The position numbers and the translations under genes were made by a program. This document shows positions 33,371-44,361 of a stretch of 64,000 nucleotides of DNA, in pieces. Origin of the DNA: Nigrospora sphaerica (Eukaryota > Ascomycota > Sordariomycetes > Amphisphaeriales > Apiosporaceae); assembly GCA_018287875.1 (NCBI GenBank), contig JAGVVL010000009.1, forward strand, positions 1,674,001 to 1,738,000, given 5' to 3'. Positions within the stretch are counted from its first letter, which is position 1. Each line of letters starts with the position of its first letter. The notes under the pieces were generated by a model. It worked only from the letters and a program-made list of their open reading frames with translations. It ran no database searches and was not told where the DNA came from.

Positions 33371-34954
33371 CTTGCGAGTAGTGTACGAGGTGTGACGGCT
33401 GGTTGAATCGGTGGTGTTTGGGGTCAAGTTCTCGGCGAAAGCAGGGAAGAATAGGCTCAAAACCCCGTTTTGAGAGATGAAAAGACCAAAGTGGAAAATC
33501 ACCAACACTTGCCCAGCAATGAAAGGTGTCTTGGTTGGTGATTACCGCAGGGGCGTGTCGATGAGTATAATATATTCAAAGTGGGTCGACAGGGAGCTGT
33601 CGAGTAATGCTTTATTAGCGTCCATCTATGCTTTATACGACCGCTGCGTCTCGAGTACGGGCGCATGCGTATGAGCAATCTCTCGCCGTCACGTTCGCGC
33701 CTTTGTTGCATTGCCACGCGGTCAACGGAGCCGCAGTCCTTAGCTGAAAGCACCAGTGGCCTCACCCAGCCGCGAATGGGCACGCATACCCCTCCAGGAA
33801 CAGCCCGGGTTGACGTGGCTGACTTTCACAGCCCTCTCACGGCGCTCCCGTCAGCCCAGCTTCACGCCCCAGCTTCCCACTCCCGAGTGCGCGGTAGCTG
33901 GACCACCACGGTACTGGGAAAGGGGGGTCACGGGGGTAAAAGAGTATGGCGGGCAACTTGCCGAAGGAGGAGTCTACTAGATACCAAATCAACCTAGAGT
34001 CAAAAGCCGATGCCGCTTGCAGATCGTTCAGCCGCTATTCTCCAGACGCGGGCTAGACGCCCAACGGATCCCCCGCAGAGGCAGCTGACGGTTGCGCATC
34101 TGCGATATCAGGTGCTGTCTTCGCCACGTAGCGGCCGTAGTGATCTGACTGGCGCCCCCCCCCCCGTCCGGAGCCCAAGCGGTACAGCCGAATGCAGATT
34201 TGCCTTCAGGTCTAAGAGGGCCGACGTAGTTCACCGGACCACAAGGAGAAAAGAAACAAAATCCCAGTCCCGCGGCTGTTGTTACCCCCGAGCGCCGATC
34301 CCTTGATCGCTCGGCTAAGTTATCACAAATGCATTGTCTCGATGGCCCGGGAGATGGTCCGATCGAGTCGCACAATAGAGGGACATATGGCTTGTGGGTG
34401 GCGCTGGACGAGATGGCGCTGACCCGTCCCTGATCCCGTTCGCTGCAACACTCGGTGCACTCCCGACCAGAACGGGCTGAGCAGGGACGAGGCGCACCTG
34501 GCCTGGGAAACCGGGTGGGCATCGGCTGGTTCCCAAGTTGACTTCCCGGCCAATGTGCTGGCTTGCCACCAGACGCCTCACCTAAAGCCATGGCCGGAGC
34601 CCATACTCTCGGCCTATGTTTTGAGCTCAGACGGGCCGCCAATGGGCGAACATACAAACAGTCAAGCACCGTTTGACGCTGGCGAGCTTGTCCGCAGTAG
34701 GGTCTCATACAGCCGAGGTCTTGAGGCCACTAGGCACGGGAACATTGTGGGAGCGGGGTCGGATGAACATGAGCAGGCATCAGCGGCGCTGCGTGAAACC
34801 AGAGACCTAGGCCGGGATCGTTCGATGCAGACTCTCCCTCTGAGAAGTTCTAGACTACGGCAGCCATTGGATACAGTGAGAAGAGGGTGCTCTCAGCTGC
34901 CCTGGGACACCGGCCTAGAACCAGCCTGTCTTAACTGCCGAGGAATGTCTCAAA
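33371..34954. other. Intergenic region upstream of small ORF and downstream of RAD1
   Basis: 1.58 kb without a supported gene. It contains an 11-nt C run at 34155-34165. A 226-codon minus frame at 34028-34708 lacks coding bias and motifs. Confidence 0.5.
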
Positions 34955-35969
34955 CTAGCCAGCCTCTTCCTCGCCGTCCGTGGCCGAGCCATCATCTTCC
35001 TGAGTGATGTAGGGGACGAAGCGGAAATCCAAGAAGCTGACGGCACCCCCCTCCATCTCCACCATGAATTGCAAGCTCAACACGCCCTGCCCGTCGCCCC
35101 GGAAGCTTACCTTGTTGGCGATGCGCATCGCCTCGCTGGCGGACTTCACCAGGTCAAACTTGAAGCTCTGTGCCCATTTGTCACGGACCGTGAAGGTCTC
35201 AAGCAGGTCGCGGCCACTGGTGAAGTCGACGCGTGCGCTTCCAAGCGCTCCGCCGCTGGAAAGGCTGAGGTAGGGGGCGGTAGGCGACGCCGTGATGGTG
35301 ACCCGCGGCGGCGACATGGGTGCCAGTTCCGACAGGCCATCCAGAAGCCACTTTGCTTGCATAATGATTTTGAAGGCCAAATCCTCACGGTCGAAAGGAA
35401 TGTCGTCGGGCTGTTCCGGAGTGTACGTCACCATGTTGCAACGCGTTTTCACCCCGGTCTCCTCGAGAATAATGCTGAGCGGGGAGCCATCCTCCTCGTA
35501 CAAGAGACAGCAAGTTCCAGGTACTCCGAGTGTCTGGTGGCTGAATGCGTCCGGGCGGTAGTTGCGCAGATTGCTCCGGTAAGGCTCGGCCTCGGCCTTG
35601 GCTTGTCGTGCAGCGGCGTCAGAGGCGCCGAAGATCTGGAGTGCTTCGAGAAAAGCGGCTAGATTGATTTGAAATTGGGGAAGAGCGCCGTCCTCGTTGT
35701 CGGCCAGATTCAGCGAATACGAGGTGAAGAGTTCCTTGTCCAGGAAAGCAACGCCTAAGAACATGAGTATACGCGGCTTGGAAGAAGGAGCCCTGTACGA
35801 TCCTACCTTGCATCACGCGAGAGTGGTCGGCTGCAAACCGGATGCCATCCTGGGTGATCTGGACATGAACCTTGGGTGTGAAACTAATGCATTTGAGGAG
35901 CTGATGAAGCTGTTTGGTCGAACTGGCGACGGCGCGGAACAAGGGTGGCGGCGGAGGGTCCGACGCCAT
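34955..35969 (-). CDS. RAD1: DNA damage checkpoint clamp subunit Rad1 (9-1-1 complex)
   Basis: Predicted exons are 35969-35807 and 35754-34955 (52-nt intron, GTAGGA donor, TTAG acceptor), giving 320 aa. It is a PCNA-like clamp subunit (S. pombe Rad1, human RAD1, S. cerevisiae Rad17) that joins Rad9 and Hus1 on DNA at primer-template junctions and activates the ATR pathway. Features seen are LFRAVASSTKQLHQLLKCISF and VHVQITQDGIRFAADHSRVMQ, followed across the junction by GVAFLDKELFTSYSL, then RCNMVTYTPEQPDDIPF in the linker. The second clamp half has ITASPTAPYLSLSSGGALGS and MEGGAVSFLDFRFVPYI. The length is close to human RAD1 (282) plus an acidic tail (EEDGSATDGEEEAG-like). The symbol follows S. 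pombe naming and should not be confused with S. cerevisiae Rad1, the XPF nuclease. Confidence 0.93.
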
Positions 35970-36210
35970 GGTGGTGACGGCTGCGGAGGAGCGACTGAAC
36001 TCGACGTCACGCAATTCCCAAGGCCTTCGGGGCGCGTGGTAGTGACGAAGCAGAGGGGCAGTTGCTCTGGTGTGTAGCAGGGTTTCCGGATGAAAAGTCA
36101 AGTGTGGGAAAACAAGTCTTAGTACGCCTTATGTCCTTCTATGGTACAGGCCCACGGTTCTCTCGAGCTCGCGATGCCTTTCCGGGTATCTGGTTTTTTT
36201 TGTGTATGAT

Positions 36211-36576
36211 TTAGACGTAGACCCCCGACGCGCAGAACATGTAAACTGTCCCGTACCTGCACGCAGTCAGTATCAGCCAGGCAGCAGCGCAGGGGAGATG
36301 GGGGCCCAAAACAACGTACGCCAATGCCAATGAAGCTGGGACGCCGAGGAGCGGGAGGGTGACCAAAGATCGATCTAGACGCGCCGACTTATTAGCACGG
36401 CAGAAAGCAGCCTGGCCGCACGACGCAAATGGCTTACTCAGGGCAAAACCGCCAGACAATGCCAGGCTTACGAGAAGGAGCGTGAAGCCGACGAGAAACT
36501 GGCTCCCTTTGCCAACGGTCGGAAGGAAAGGAGTGCCGGGTGCAGTGGCCCAGAGCTCGCTCAGCTGAGGATCCAT
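36211..36576 (-). CDS. OST5: Oligosaccharyltransferase subunit Ost5 (TMEM258 family)
   Basis: Predicted exons are 36576-36438, 36374-36320 and 36256-36211 (introns of 63 nt each), giving 79 aa, the usual size of the family. The joined protein begins MDPQLSELWATAPGTPFLPTV. Its first membrane helix is QFLVGFTLLLVSLALSGGFAL, a short loop NRSLVTLPLLGVPASLALAY follows, and the second helix ends YMFCASGVYV. The LPLLGVPASLALAYG block and the GVYV end match fungal Ost5. Ost5 is a small two-helix subunit of the ER oligosaccharyltransferase that contacts Ost1 and Stt3 in N-glycosylation. All three splice sites are needed to see the family; each has a good donor (GTAAGC, GTACGT). Confidence 0.9.
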   Translation of the reverse strand: MDPQLSELWATAPGTPFLPTVGKGSQFLVGFTLLLVSLALSGGFALSKPFASCGQAAFCRANKSARLDRSLVTLPLLGVPASLALAYVVLGPHLPCAAAWLILTACRYGTVYMFCASGVYV

Positions 36577-37137
36577 GAATACTGGCGGGGTGGGCGAGGA
36601 CAACGACGCAGACCGGGCGGATATGGACGGTTGACGCAGGAACGGTCGATCGTCTCTCCGGCGTGTTGACGCTTGGTAGGCGAGGACGGAGGCGGATAGG
36701 GGTGTTGTTGGTGGGATTGAGGGGGGTTTGTCACAACGTAGAACGAACAGTACGTGCCGGTAGTCGAGCTCACCTGTCGGGGTTCATTGCATCTGTGCCT
36801 GGCGTTCCGGAAGCTCGAGCTGTCCTCAAGCGCACGCCGCATGAGGTACTTGGGTACTTCAGTACGTACAGGGTTCAAAACGGCTCCACTTCCCGTCCGG
36901 CTTGACAAATGGATCATTAGATGTGCCGTGATCCGCTGCTCTATCTCACTCGTCCAACCCCGGCTTTCGACGCCGACTATTGCGCCTGGACCATCCACCA
37001 TCCACCACGGGCATACATACACGTTCCAGCCATGGAGCCTTGAGCGGTCCACCAACTTCGTCCCGCTTACGTATTTGCGAACCTCCGGCGCGAAACCAGA
37101 AGGGCGCATTCGATCAACGCCCATAGATGTCTTCACC
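36577..37137. other. Divergent promoter region OST5 / GCN5
   Basis: About 560 nt separate the two divergent start codons. Short frames only. Confidence 0.5.
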
Positions 37138-38761
37138 ATGGTGAAGGAAGAGAGTGGGTCGAGCCCTGCATTTACGCTCGCGTTCCCCCCCCTTCCCCCT
37201 GAGCGCATGATGCTAATCGGCTGCTATTGTTATAGATGGCAAGCGCAAGGCCAGCGACGAGCCATCGTCGCCGACCGCCAGCAAGAAGGCGAAACATGGC
37301 GATGACCCCCCCGAACCCGCCATCGACTCCAAGGAGAAGAAGCCGGTCATGAAGCCCATCCCTTTCCCCGAGAAGGTAGAGCCACCCGTTACAACCACCA
37401 GCGCCGTTCCCGTAGGGCCTGTTCCCATCCCCAATACGCCCCTGGCCACTGTAGTGGTGAGCCAGCTGGAGCCTGGCGAAGTCGCGGCCCGGGCAAGTAA
37501 GGCGGCAGCATCCACCTTGACCACGGTGTCTTCGGACTTGGGAGGGCCCGTCGAAGTCGCACTGCCCGCAAGCGAGCTGATAGTCGGTCCCACCATGGGT
37601 CCTGACATTAGTACTGCCGAACCTATCGGCCGCATTCTGTCCCAGGACCACGTGACGCGTTTCTGTCCTTCCTGTCGAGTCTCGACTAGTTATGCTAACA
37701 CGCAGTCGCGCCAGCCCGCCGTTATAGAAGAACGAACCGGCGATATCGAGTTTCGTGTTGTGAACAACGACAACAAGAGGGAATCTCTCATCATACTTAC
37801 GGGCCTGAAATGCATCTTTCAAAAACAGCTGCCCAAGATGCCGAAGGACTACATCGCCCGTCTCGTGTACGACCGCACTCACTTGTCGATTGCCATTGTC
37901 AAGAAGCCTCTGGAAGTTGTTGGAGGCATCACGTACCGACCATTCAAGGGGCGCCAGTTTGCCGAGATCGTGTTTTGCGCGATCAGCAGTGACCAGCAGG
38001 TTAAGGGTTACGGCGCGCACTTGATGTCCCATCTTAAAGACTACGTCAAAGCGACCAGTGACGTGATGCATTTCCTGACTTACGCCGACAACTACGCTAT
38101 CGGCTACTTCAAAAAGCAGGGTTTCACGAAAGAAATTTCGCTCCCGAAATCAGTGTGGATGGGTTATATCAAGGACTACGAGGGTGGTACGATTATGCAG
38201 TGCTCGATGCTTCCGCGCGTGCGCTACCTCGAGATGGGTCGGATGCTGCTCAAGCAAAAGGAATGCGTCCACGCGAAGATACGCGCCTTCAGCAAGTCCC
38301 ACGTCATTCATCAGCCACCTAAGCAGTGGAAGAACGGCGTCACGCCCATCGACCCCTTGACCATCGAGGCCATCCGTGCCTCAGGCTGGTCCCCCGATAT
38401 GGACGAGCTCGCCCGACAGCCGCGTCACGGTCCCAACTACAACCAGCTTCTCCACCTCCTCAACGATTTGCAGAATCATCAGTCCGCCTGGCCATTCCTG
38501 ACGCCCGTTAATAAAGACGACGTAGCGGACTATTATGACGTCATCAAGGAGCCCATGGACTTCTCCACCATGGAGGCGAAGCTCGAGGCTGACCAGTACG
38601 AAACACCCGAGGCCTTCACCAAAGATGCCAAACTCATATTCGACAATTGCCGCAAGTACAACAACGAGACGACGCCCTACGCCAAGAGTGCGAACAAGCT
38701 AGAGCGCTACATGTGGCAACAGATCAAACTCATCCCCGAGTGGTCACACCTGGAGCCTTAG
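37138..38761 (+). CDS. GCN5: Histone acetyltransferase Gcn5 (SAGA catalytic subunit)
   Basis: Predicted exons are 37138-37153, 37236-37651 and 37706-38761, giving 495 aa. The 16-nt first exon joins through a GTGGGT donor and a TGCTAATC...TTATAG acceptor to yield [19 protein letters not shown]. The second intron (54 nt, GTGACG donor, GCTAAC branch, GCAG acceptor) is itself open in frame, so a 513-aa form is possible. After about 130 disordered residues comes the GNAT domain: [20 protein letters not shown], the catalytic glutamate in [12 protein letters not shown], the acetyl-CoA loop [19 protein letters not shown] and [18 protein letters not shown]. The C-terminal 110 residues are the bromodomain, with [31 protein letters not shown] and [11 protein letters not shown] ending in the acetyl-lysine-contacting Asn. 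The protein acetylates histone H3 in the nucleus within SAGA and ADA complexes. Confidence 0.96.
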
Positions 38762-39559
38762 AAAGTGGCCCAGAGAATACAGCCAAAGGGCAAGTGATTA
38801 CCCTGACTACAGCACCCACCTGCGTGGAGCCGACCGCTAGGCCTTCTCGTGAAGCCGCTTGGCCAAGAAGGGGGTGGTATAGTGTATATATGCTGTCCAC
38901 GCGATGCCCCGTGGACGAAATTACGGGAAGATTCAGGGAGTCGAGGTGTTCTTGGAGTTTGGTATGGATAGCAAGGCATGGGTCTGCAGGCGGCAGCATG
39001 GCATTTATTTTGAGGGTCGGCATTGCTTGGAAAATCAATATGCGACACAAGCGGCTGGTATACCGCTAGCCACATGAAAGGAAACGCACACAACACAAAG
39101 TGTGAGGAGTGCAGAACGAGACGATTGAGTAACAAATCATCATTAAATCGCCGTGACCTATGCGCCGCCCCATCTACCAGTCGCGAGAACCTCAGGGTAA
39201 GGAAAAAAAAAAAAACGTAAGCCGCTCGCGCCTCGGTAGTTCTCTGACGCCCCCTTCCCCTAATCTGAGGGGCCCAAGTGTGCGGTTGTGCAGCTCCAAA
39301 TGATGACGGGTTCCACGCGACGCTTTTATGCTGTAATCCATGGAACGCTGTTCCAACTCAAACCCACCCTGCAACGCATAGCCTTAGTGTACCTGTAAAG
39401 AAAATCGTGATGCGGGAAGCCCTGGGACCGTTTCGTAGCGAGAAGAAAATACCCCCCCCCCCCCAATAAAACCGAAGGTCGCTTCTCCAAGCGTTCCCAT
39501 CTTCATCAGGGTCGAGCCGATTCCCGAGGGGAAAACGAGTTGTCGATGTGCTCAAGGCG
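38762..39559. other. Convergent 3' region GCN5 / unknown gene
   Basis: About 800 nt between two stop codons, with A-rich runs near 39201-39215 and a 13-nt C run at 39452-39464. No gene seen. Confidence 0.55.
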
Positions 39560-40591
39560 CTACGCGCCAGGTTGCGCAGTCCGATTCAGACGCTCGGATG
39601 CCGTGGCGGTACTGCTTTCGCCTGCAGGGAGTCGCAAATCTGAATAGGTACGCCGCCACTGAGCAGCCATGTGTCCTCGCGACGAGGCGTCGGCGTGCGA
39701 AGGGGCCGACGGCGGCACCGAGATCGAAGAAGCCGCCTCGCGGGCTATCGTCTGTCGCAGCAGGTCGTGCAGGAAGTCGGGTATGTCCGTCCACAGGCCG
39801 GCGCGGGCCGCACTCAGCATCTGGGGGGGGAACAGGGCCTGTGGGATCATGGCCGGCTCGTTGCTGCGCCGAACCAGCTGCTCGGACTCGAAGGGCAGCT
39901 CGCCCGACTCGATGGCGTTCTTGAGCCACTGCTCCCAATCTTCCTCCAGCCCTCCGGCGTCCAAGTCGCCCGCCTCGCGGCGCGCAGCTCGCTCTCGCAG
40001 GCGCTCGTTGAGAGCCAGGCCTATACTCTCCATTTCGTCGTCACTGTCGTCTTCGTCGTCGTCTTCCTCTTCGTCTTCTTGGACTTCTTGCACGTCCTGA
40101 ACCCCATCGTATTCTTCGGTCGTCATATCATTGTCGAGAGTCTCGCCATCGTTCTCTTCGATCTCGGCCTCGGGTGCATCATGTCGGTTTCTGTCCTCGG
40201 GCTCAATCCATACACCGATGTCCTCATGGGCCGTATCCTCAATCACAATGCCCGAGTCCCTTTCGAAACGCTCCTTCGCCCATTTCGTCCCTTCCCATTT
40301 CGTCAGATGCGAGATTTCCGAGTCGGTCAGGCGCAGTCCGTCGAAGGCGCGGAAGAGACGGCGGTGCCAAGGCCACCTGGAAAGCCGTATCCGGTGGATG
40401 GGGTGGCAGTAGTCGAGGCCGGGGTACTTGGCCTCCTGCGTGTCGAGATGTCCGTAGAAAGAGTGGACTTCTTGCCTGACCTCGAGGACGAGATGCCGGT
40501 GTAGAAGGGTCTGGAAACTCTGAGGATCATTGGCCTTGGCTTTCGGGAACATGTACTCGTAGACGAGTTGCTCAATCGGACGGCGCTTCAT
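39560..40591 (-). CDS. Uncharacterised acidic fungal protein, 343 aa, intronless
   Basis: One open exon from ATG 40591 has GC-rich third positions, so I regard it as a real gene. I recognise no domain. Residues 1-125 look folded and are rich in His, Trp and Arg (RRPIEQLVYEYMFPKAKAN, HRIRLSRWPWHRRLFRAFDG and LTKWEGTKWAKERFERD). Residues 126-200 are strongly acidic with a D/E run at about 170-192. A helical part follows (SIGLALNERLRERAARREAG and LEEDWEQWLKNAIESGELPF). The C-terminal 50 residues are Ser/Ala-rich. The conserved-looking N-terminus suggests a fungal-specific family. Function unknown. Confidence 0.8.
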   Translation of the reverse strand: MKRRPIEQLVYEYMFPKAKANDPQSFQTLLHRHLVLEVRQEVHSFYGHLDTQEAKYPGLDYCHPIHRIRLSRWPWHRRLFRAFDGLRLTDSEISHLTKWEGTKWAKERFERDSGIVIEDTAHEDIGVWIEPEDRNRHDAPEAEIEENDGETLDNDMTTEEYDGVQDVQEVQEDEEEDDDEDDSDDEMESIGLALNERLRERAARREAGDLDAGGLEEDWEQWLKNAIESGELPFESEQLVRRSNEPAMIPQALFPPQMLSAARAGLWTDIPDFLHDLLRQTIAREAASSISVPPSAPSHADASSRGHMAAQWRRTYSDLRLPAGESSTATASERLNRTAQPGA

Positions 40592-43500
40592 CGTGTCGAT
40601 GTGGCGGAGAGCGGAGATTGAGGGTGAGAGAGGACCGACGCAGCGCTGATAATGGGTGGCGTAACCCGGGTGTGGTGTGCGCAGGGTAAGAGTGCTCTTC
40701 GCTGCTCCTGGTTCAAGCCGAGGTAAAGAGCACGTGAAGCACGGATTGCAGTATCAGGCACTTGTAGGTTCGATGATAGAGAAAGGTTTGCGGGCGGAGA
40801 AGAAGTGAGGCGTGGCTTGTGTTTCCGCCTAGCGACCCTGCAGCGGATGTAGGTGCCTGCCTGCCTAAGCGCCTCTGCGTATGCTGGAAGCGAGCGCGGA
40901 AGCCCGGCTACAGAGTCTGGGTTCGGCAGCGCAGAGCGTGCGCAGCAGCAGGAGGCCTTGACCGGGTGCGAATCCCTAAAGCAAGTCAACGCCCGGGCGG
41001 TTGGGTTCGTCGAGCCTAGCGGTGTGGGAGGGCGTAAAGGGCGCGAGGTGGGCGATGCTAGGTCGTGGTGGCCGTGATCGCTCGGAGTTCAACAGTCAGG
41101 GACGAAGCAACAGGGGCGGGCGCCGATCTGCGGCGGGCAGGTCGCTACAACGGGTCGGCCGTTGGCCCTGTAAAGAAAGGGAGGAAGCGGAGGGCGGCAG
41201 CACCGACACGTTCGCGGATGTGTTCCGTGGACAAATAAAGACTAGCTTTTTCGGATGTTCAGAGATGGGGTGGGAAGCCGTGGGGGAAAAAAAAAGCGTA
41301 AAAGGCGAAGGGGGAAAAACGTGGTGAATGGGGGGGGGTTGCTGGTATGTGTGTGTGGTGTGAGTGAGAGAAAGTAAAGACGGACAGCGGGAGGTGCTGA
41401 AATTAGAACTGAGTTGTACGATTCCCATGTACAAGGAGGCGGGAGAAAAGGCGCGCAAGTGGGAAGCCTAGCAACCTTAGGTACATCCCTGGCCCTGGAC
41501 TCCGGCGACTGACTACATGTTGTTTAGCATTTAGCACGGGCGACCAAAAAAGGCTTGCAGACTACCTGACTAAGTCCTTCAGTGAGTACATAATAAGAAG
41601 AGCACATTTCCATCTCCGATGCCCGACAACAGAGAAACAACTGCGTCTTATCGAAATGGGCAGGACTTGGTCGCGTAGAGATGTACCTAGGTACCTATTT
41701 CCTTCCCGGGCTACATACATCCCATTGCATCCCATCTTACCAAGAGGTGGTAATGCCCGCTGGCTATCTATCCGTTCCCCTGCTTGTTCCAGGCTCATAC
41801 CGGCGGGACGGTCTTTGGGCGGGCTGGGTTCCATTTGAGTCTCGACCCTCGCTCTCTTTTGCGCAAGACTTCCTCATCCTTTTCTCTCTCCCCGCCCTCT
41901 CTGGTGATCTGGTGGACCTGGTTGACCCCAACTGGGAGGGGAAGGGGGGCGGGAAAAGACACAGAAAGCAAAGGGCAGGTGATGGGTGCCACCAGCAGCA
42001 CCCTACCAGCCAAGGCACCGGCGCTACGGGAGACGGTCAGCCCTGCAAAAGCGACCCTGCGTTGGCTGGCTGGTTGGCTGACTGTGGTGGTATTTCAATG
42101 TTTTCGCCGCGGGAGACCTACCAAGCCCTACGACGCCGGCTCGCCCGTTGGCCGGGACTCTGGACCCCCTCGCTATACGGTCAACGGTACGTAGCCTACC
42201 ATACCAGTAAGCAAGCAATAGGCGCACCGTCCAGATACATCCAACGCATTCCGTCCCCGGGCAGGGATGAGGATGGAGGGCGCTGATAAATGCATGGTGG
42301 GCGGTAGCCCTCGATGGCGTACCTTACCCGCTCGGGGCCCTGCCAATGGGATCGCCGGAGGGCCCGGGGGACGTGGTCGTGATCGTCGGCCCAGCCCACA
42401 GCTTTTGTTCTGCTGGCCCCGTTACAACAGCCCATTGGGCACGGCGTGCTCTCCATGTTGAGGACCTGCTGCCCAGTGAGCTTTATTCTCGAATGTGCTT
42501 TGTTACAGTAATTGTACGCCTTCCCCGCCGACGAAGCCAAAGTGAGGCGAGTGAGGCTGTATCGACCAAAGGGCCATGCCGCCGTACTATACGGTCCATG
42601 TAGGCAGGTGCTTCACGTTCCTTCCCTTGCTACCGGCTGTTCCTTGCTACCGGCTGTTAAAACATTCGTCTACCGTTCTTCCACGTATGGACCCGAAGTA
42701 CCTATACGAGCCTGGGTACTTATATGGACCTAAATACTTTAGGAACTGTGGTCTAAGTAGACCTATTGTTTTATATCAATAGCAAGCACCTGCGTTTTCC
42801 CTATCTCTGTTTGCAGGTCGTTATTAACCTGTCGGCCTTCGTCGCCAGCGTCCCCGTACGCTTTCCCCCAGTACCAGCCTGTACTGTAGGCAAAGTCTTC
42901 GCAGGGGGCGGGACTAGATTCATTGGCTGCTAGCAGTAGTTTAACGAAGGCGGAGATAGTGGCTTTTTGCTGCATGGGTCTGTCTACATCAGTACCTCGA
43001 GCTACACAAAGTAGCCACTTCAGGACCTACTCGGGAATTCAGGTACAGGCACCACTACTACCATACTGACATATTTAGATTTGTTTGCGGATGAATGTCT
43101 TTCATTACCTGCCGCTTCGGAAAGACCACGAGGGAACACGTTTTTGTCCACTTTGTTACCCAACGCGCACATTCTTGACGGACGGATTGATTCCATTCAG
43201 CAGGGGAAGGCGTATAGGTATGTGCGCCACCAACACAATCCGGTCAGAAAGCAAAGCCGGACGGACGTCCACACCAGCCCGAACAGCGGCATCCCCCCTG
43301 TGGAATGTGTAGGGAGGGCTGTCTCGGTGGCCACGCCCCGATCGTCGGTACCTGACCGCTGTTTCGTTGCTGGCTTCCCCCCTGCGCACCGGCCGGCCTC
43401 GTCTCGTCCACCATCGTCACTTTGGCCCCCGCGCTGTTCAATCTTGGACCTTCGGGCACCCGGCACGGGGAGCAGCTAGGAGCAGGTAAATATTTCTCAC

Positions 43501-44361
43501 GCGGCTTGGCCAAGTCAGTCGGTCACGCCATACTTTCCCCATGACTCGGGCATCAACCCTCCCAAGGTATTGATATCGCCCGCCGGGCCACTTGGGCAGT
43601 TGCTAGTACCTGTTCCACTGCTTGGGGTTACCCTTCCATGTCCACACCTGTCCCGGCTTCTGGTCCAGCGCGCCACGGCGAGTCACTCGGGAGCGGTCTA
43701 GCGGACAAAGTATGCCCAAGGCAGCCGAGGGTGTGGACAAAAAAGCGCCCCAGCAAGGGCACTCTTCCAGCGTGGCTCTGGTAGAGCTGCTGGGGCGCTT
43801 TTTCCCACCCTCGGCAGCCACCACCACGGGCTGGACAGCTCAAACGGCTTGCAGTCTCACTATCAAGGGCTCGAACTATGCCGAGTCGTATCGCAAAACC
43901 AGCAGCTGGGGTTCATATCCGCTTTCTGGCGGTTCGCCCGCTCTAGTCGCACACTTGGCTCCAGTCTTCGATGTTCGTTGCTTTGCAGCTGGGAAGTATC
44001 TTTATATAAGTGTCGGCATGCTGCTGGGTTCAGGCAATGTCGTATTGGTTCGCTAGTCATGCCGGCACGACACTGGAGCACCATATTCAGAAGCAGCTAG
44101 TCGAAGATGACCTTCGGCTTGCTCCTACTTGTTCAAAAAGCTGCTGAGTGAATTTGGGTCACCACTGTTGTCAAATAACGCGTGCCGAATTTCCCCGAGG
44201 CGCCGCAAGCTCATGCCAATAAATCACTACTGATACAACTCTCCAGAGATAGTCTCAAACCCAAAAACGTAGATTGTGGTCATCATCACCAAATTCCTTT
44301 CTCGCACGCTCATGGCCCTGAAACAACATCCAGATACATCCTCCGCCCCTTGACCCAAGCA
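40592..44361. other. Gene-free stretch of 3.8 kb with hairpin and GTACCT motifs
   Basis: No open frame has coding character. It contains GTACCTAGGTACCT-type words at 41680-41697 and 42686-42740, and a long imperfect inverted repeat at 43724-43815 (annotated separately). Confidence 0.5.
43724..43815. repeat. Imperfect inverted repeat, predicted 28-bp hairpin
   Basis: Left arm 43724-43755 and right arm 43788-43815 pair as 10 bp (GCCGAGGGTG with CACCCTCGGC), then 2 bp after a one-base bulge, then 16 bp (AAAAAGCGCCCCAGCA with TGCTGGGGCGCTTTTT) after a three-base bulge. The loop is 32 nt and holds a further small dyad GCTCT-GGT-AGAGC. The size and bulges resemble a small-RNA precursor or a MITE-like relic. 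Neither is shown by the sequence alone. Confidence 0.75.

Noticed and set aside
39671..40504. 277-codon plus frame antisense to the acidic unknown protein
   Set aside because: Complement of acidic codons gives Val/Phe-rich runs that mimic membrane segments; no independent support.
40961..41015. tRNA-like words (GTGCGAATCCC, GGTTCGTCGAG)
   Set aside because: They resemble a B box, but no matching A box, acceptor stem or cloverleaf could be drawn around them.
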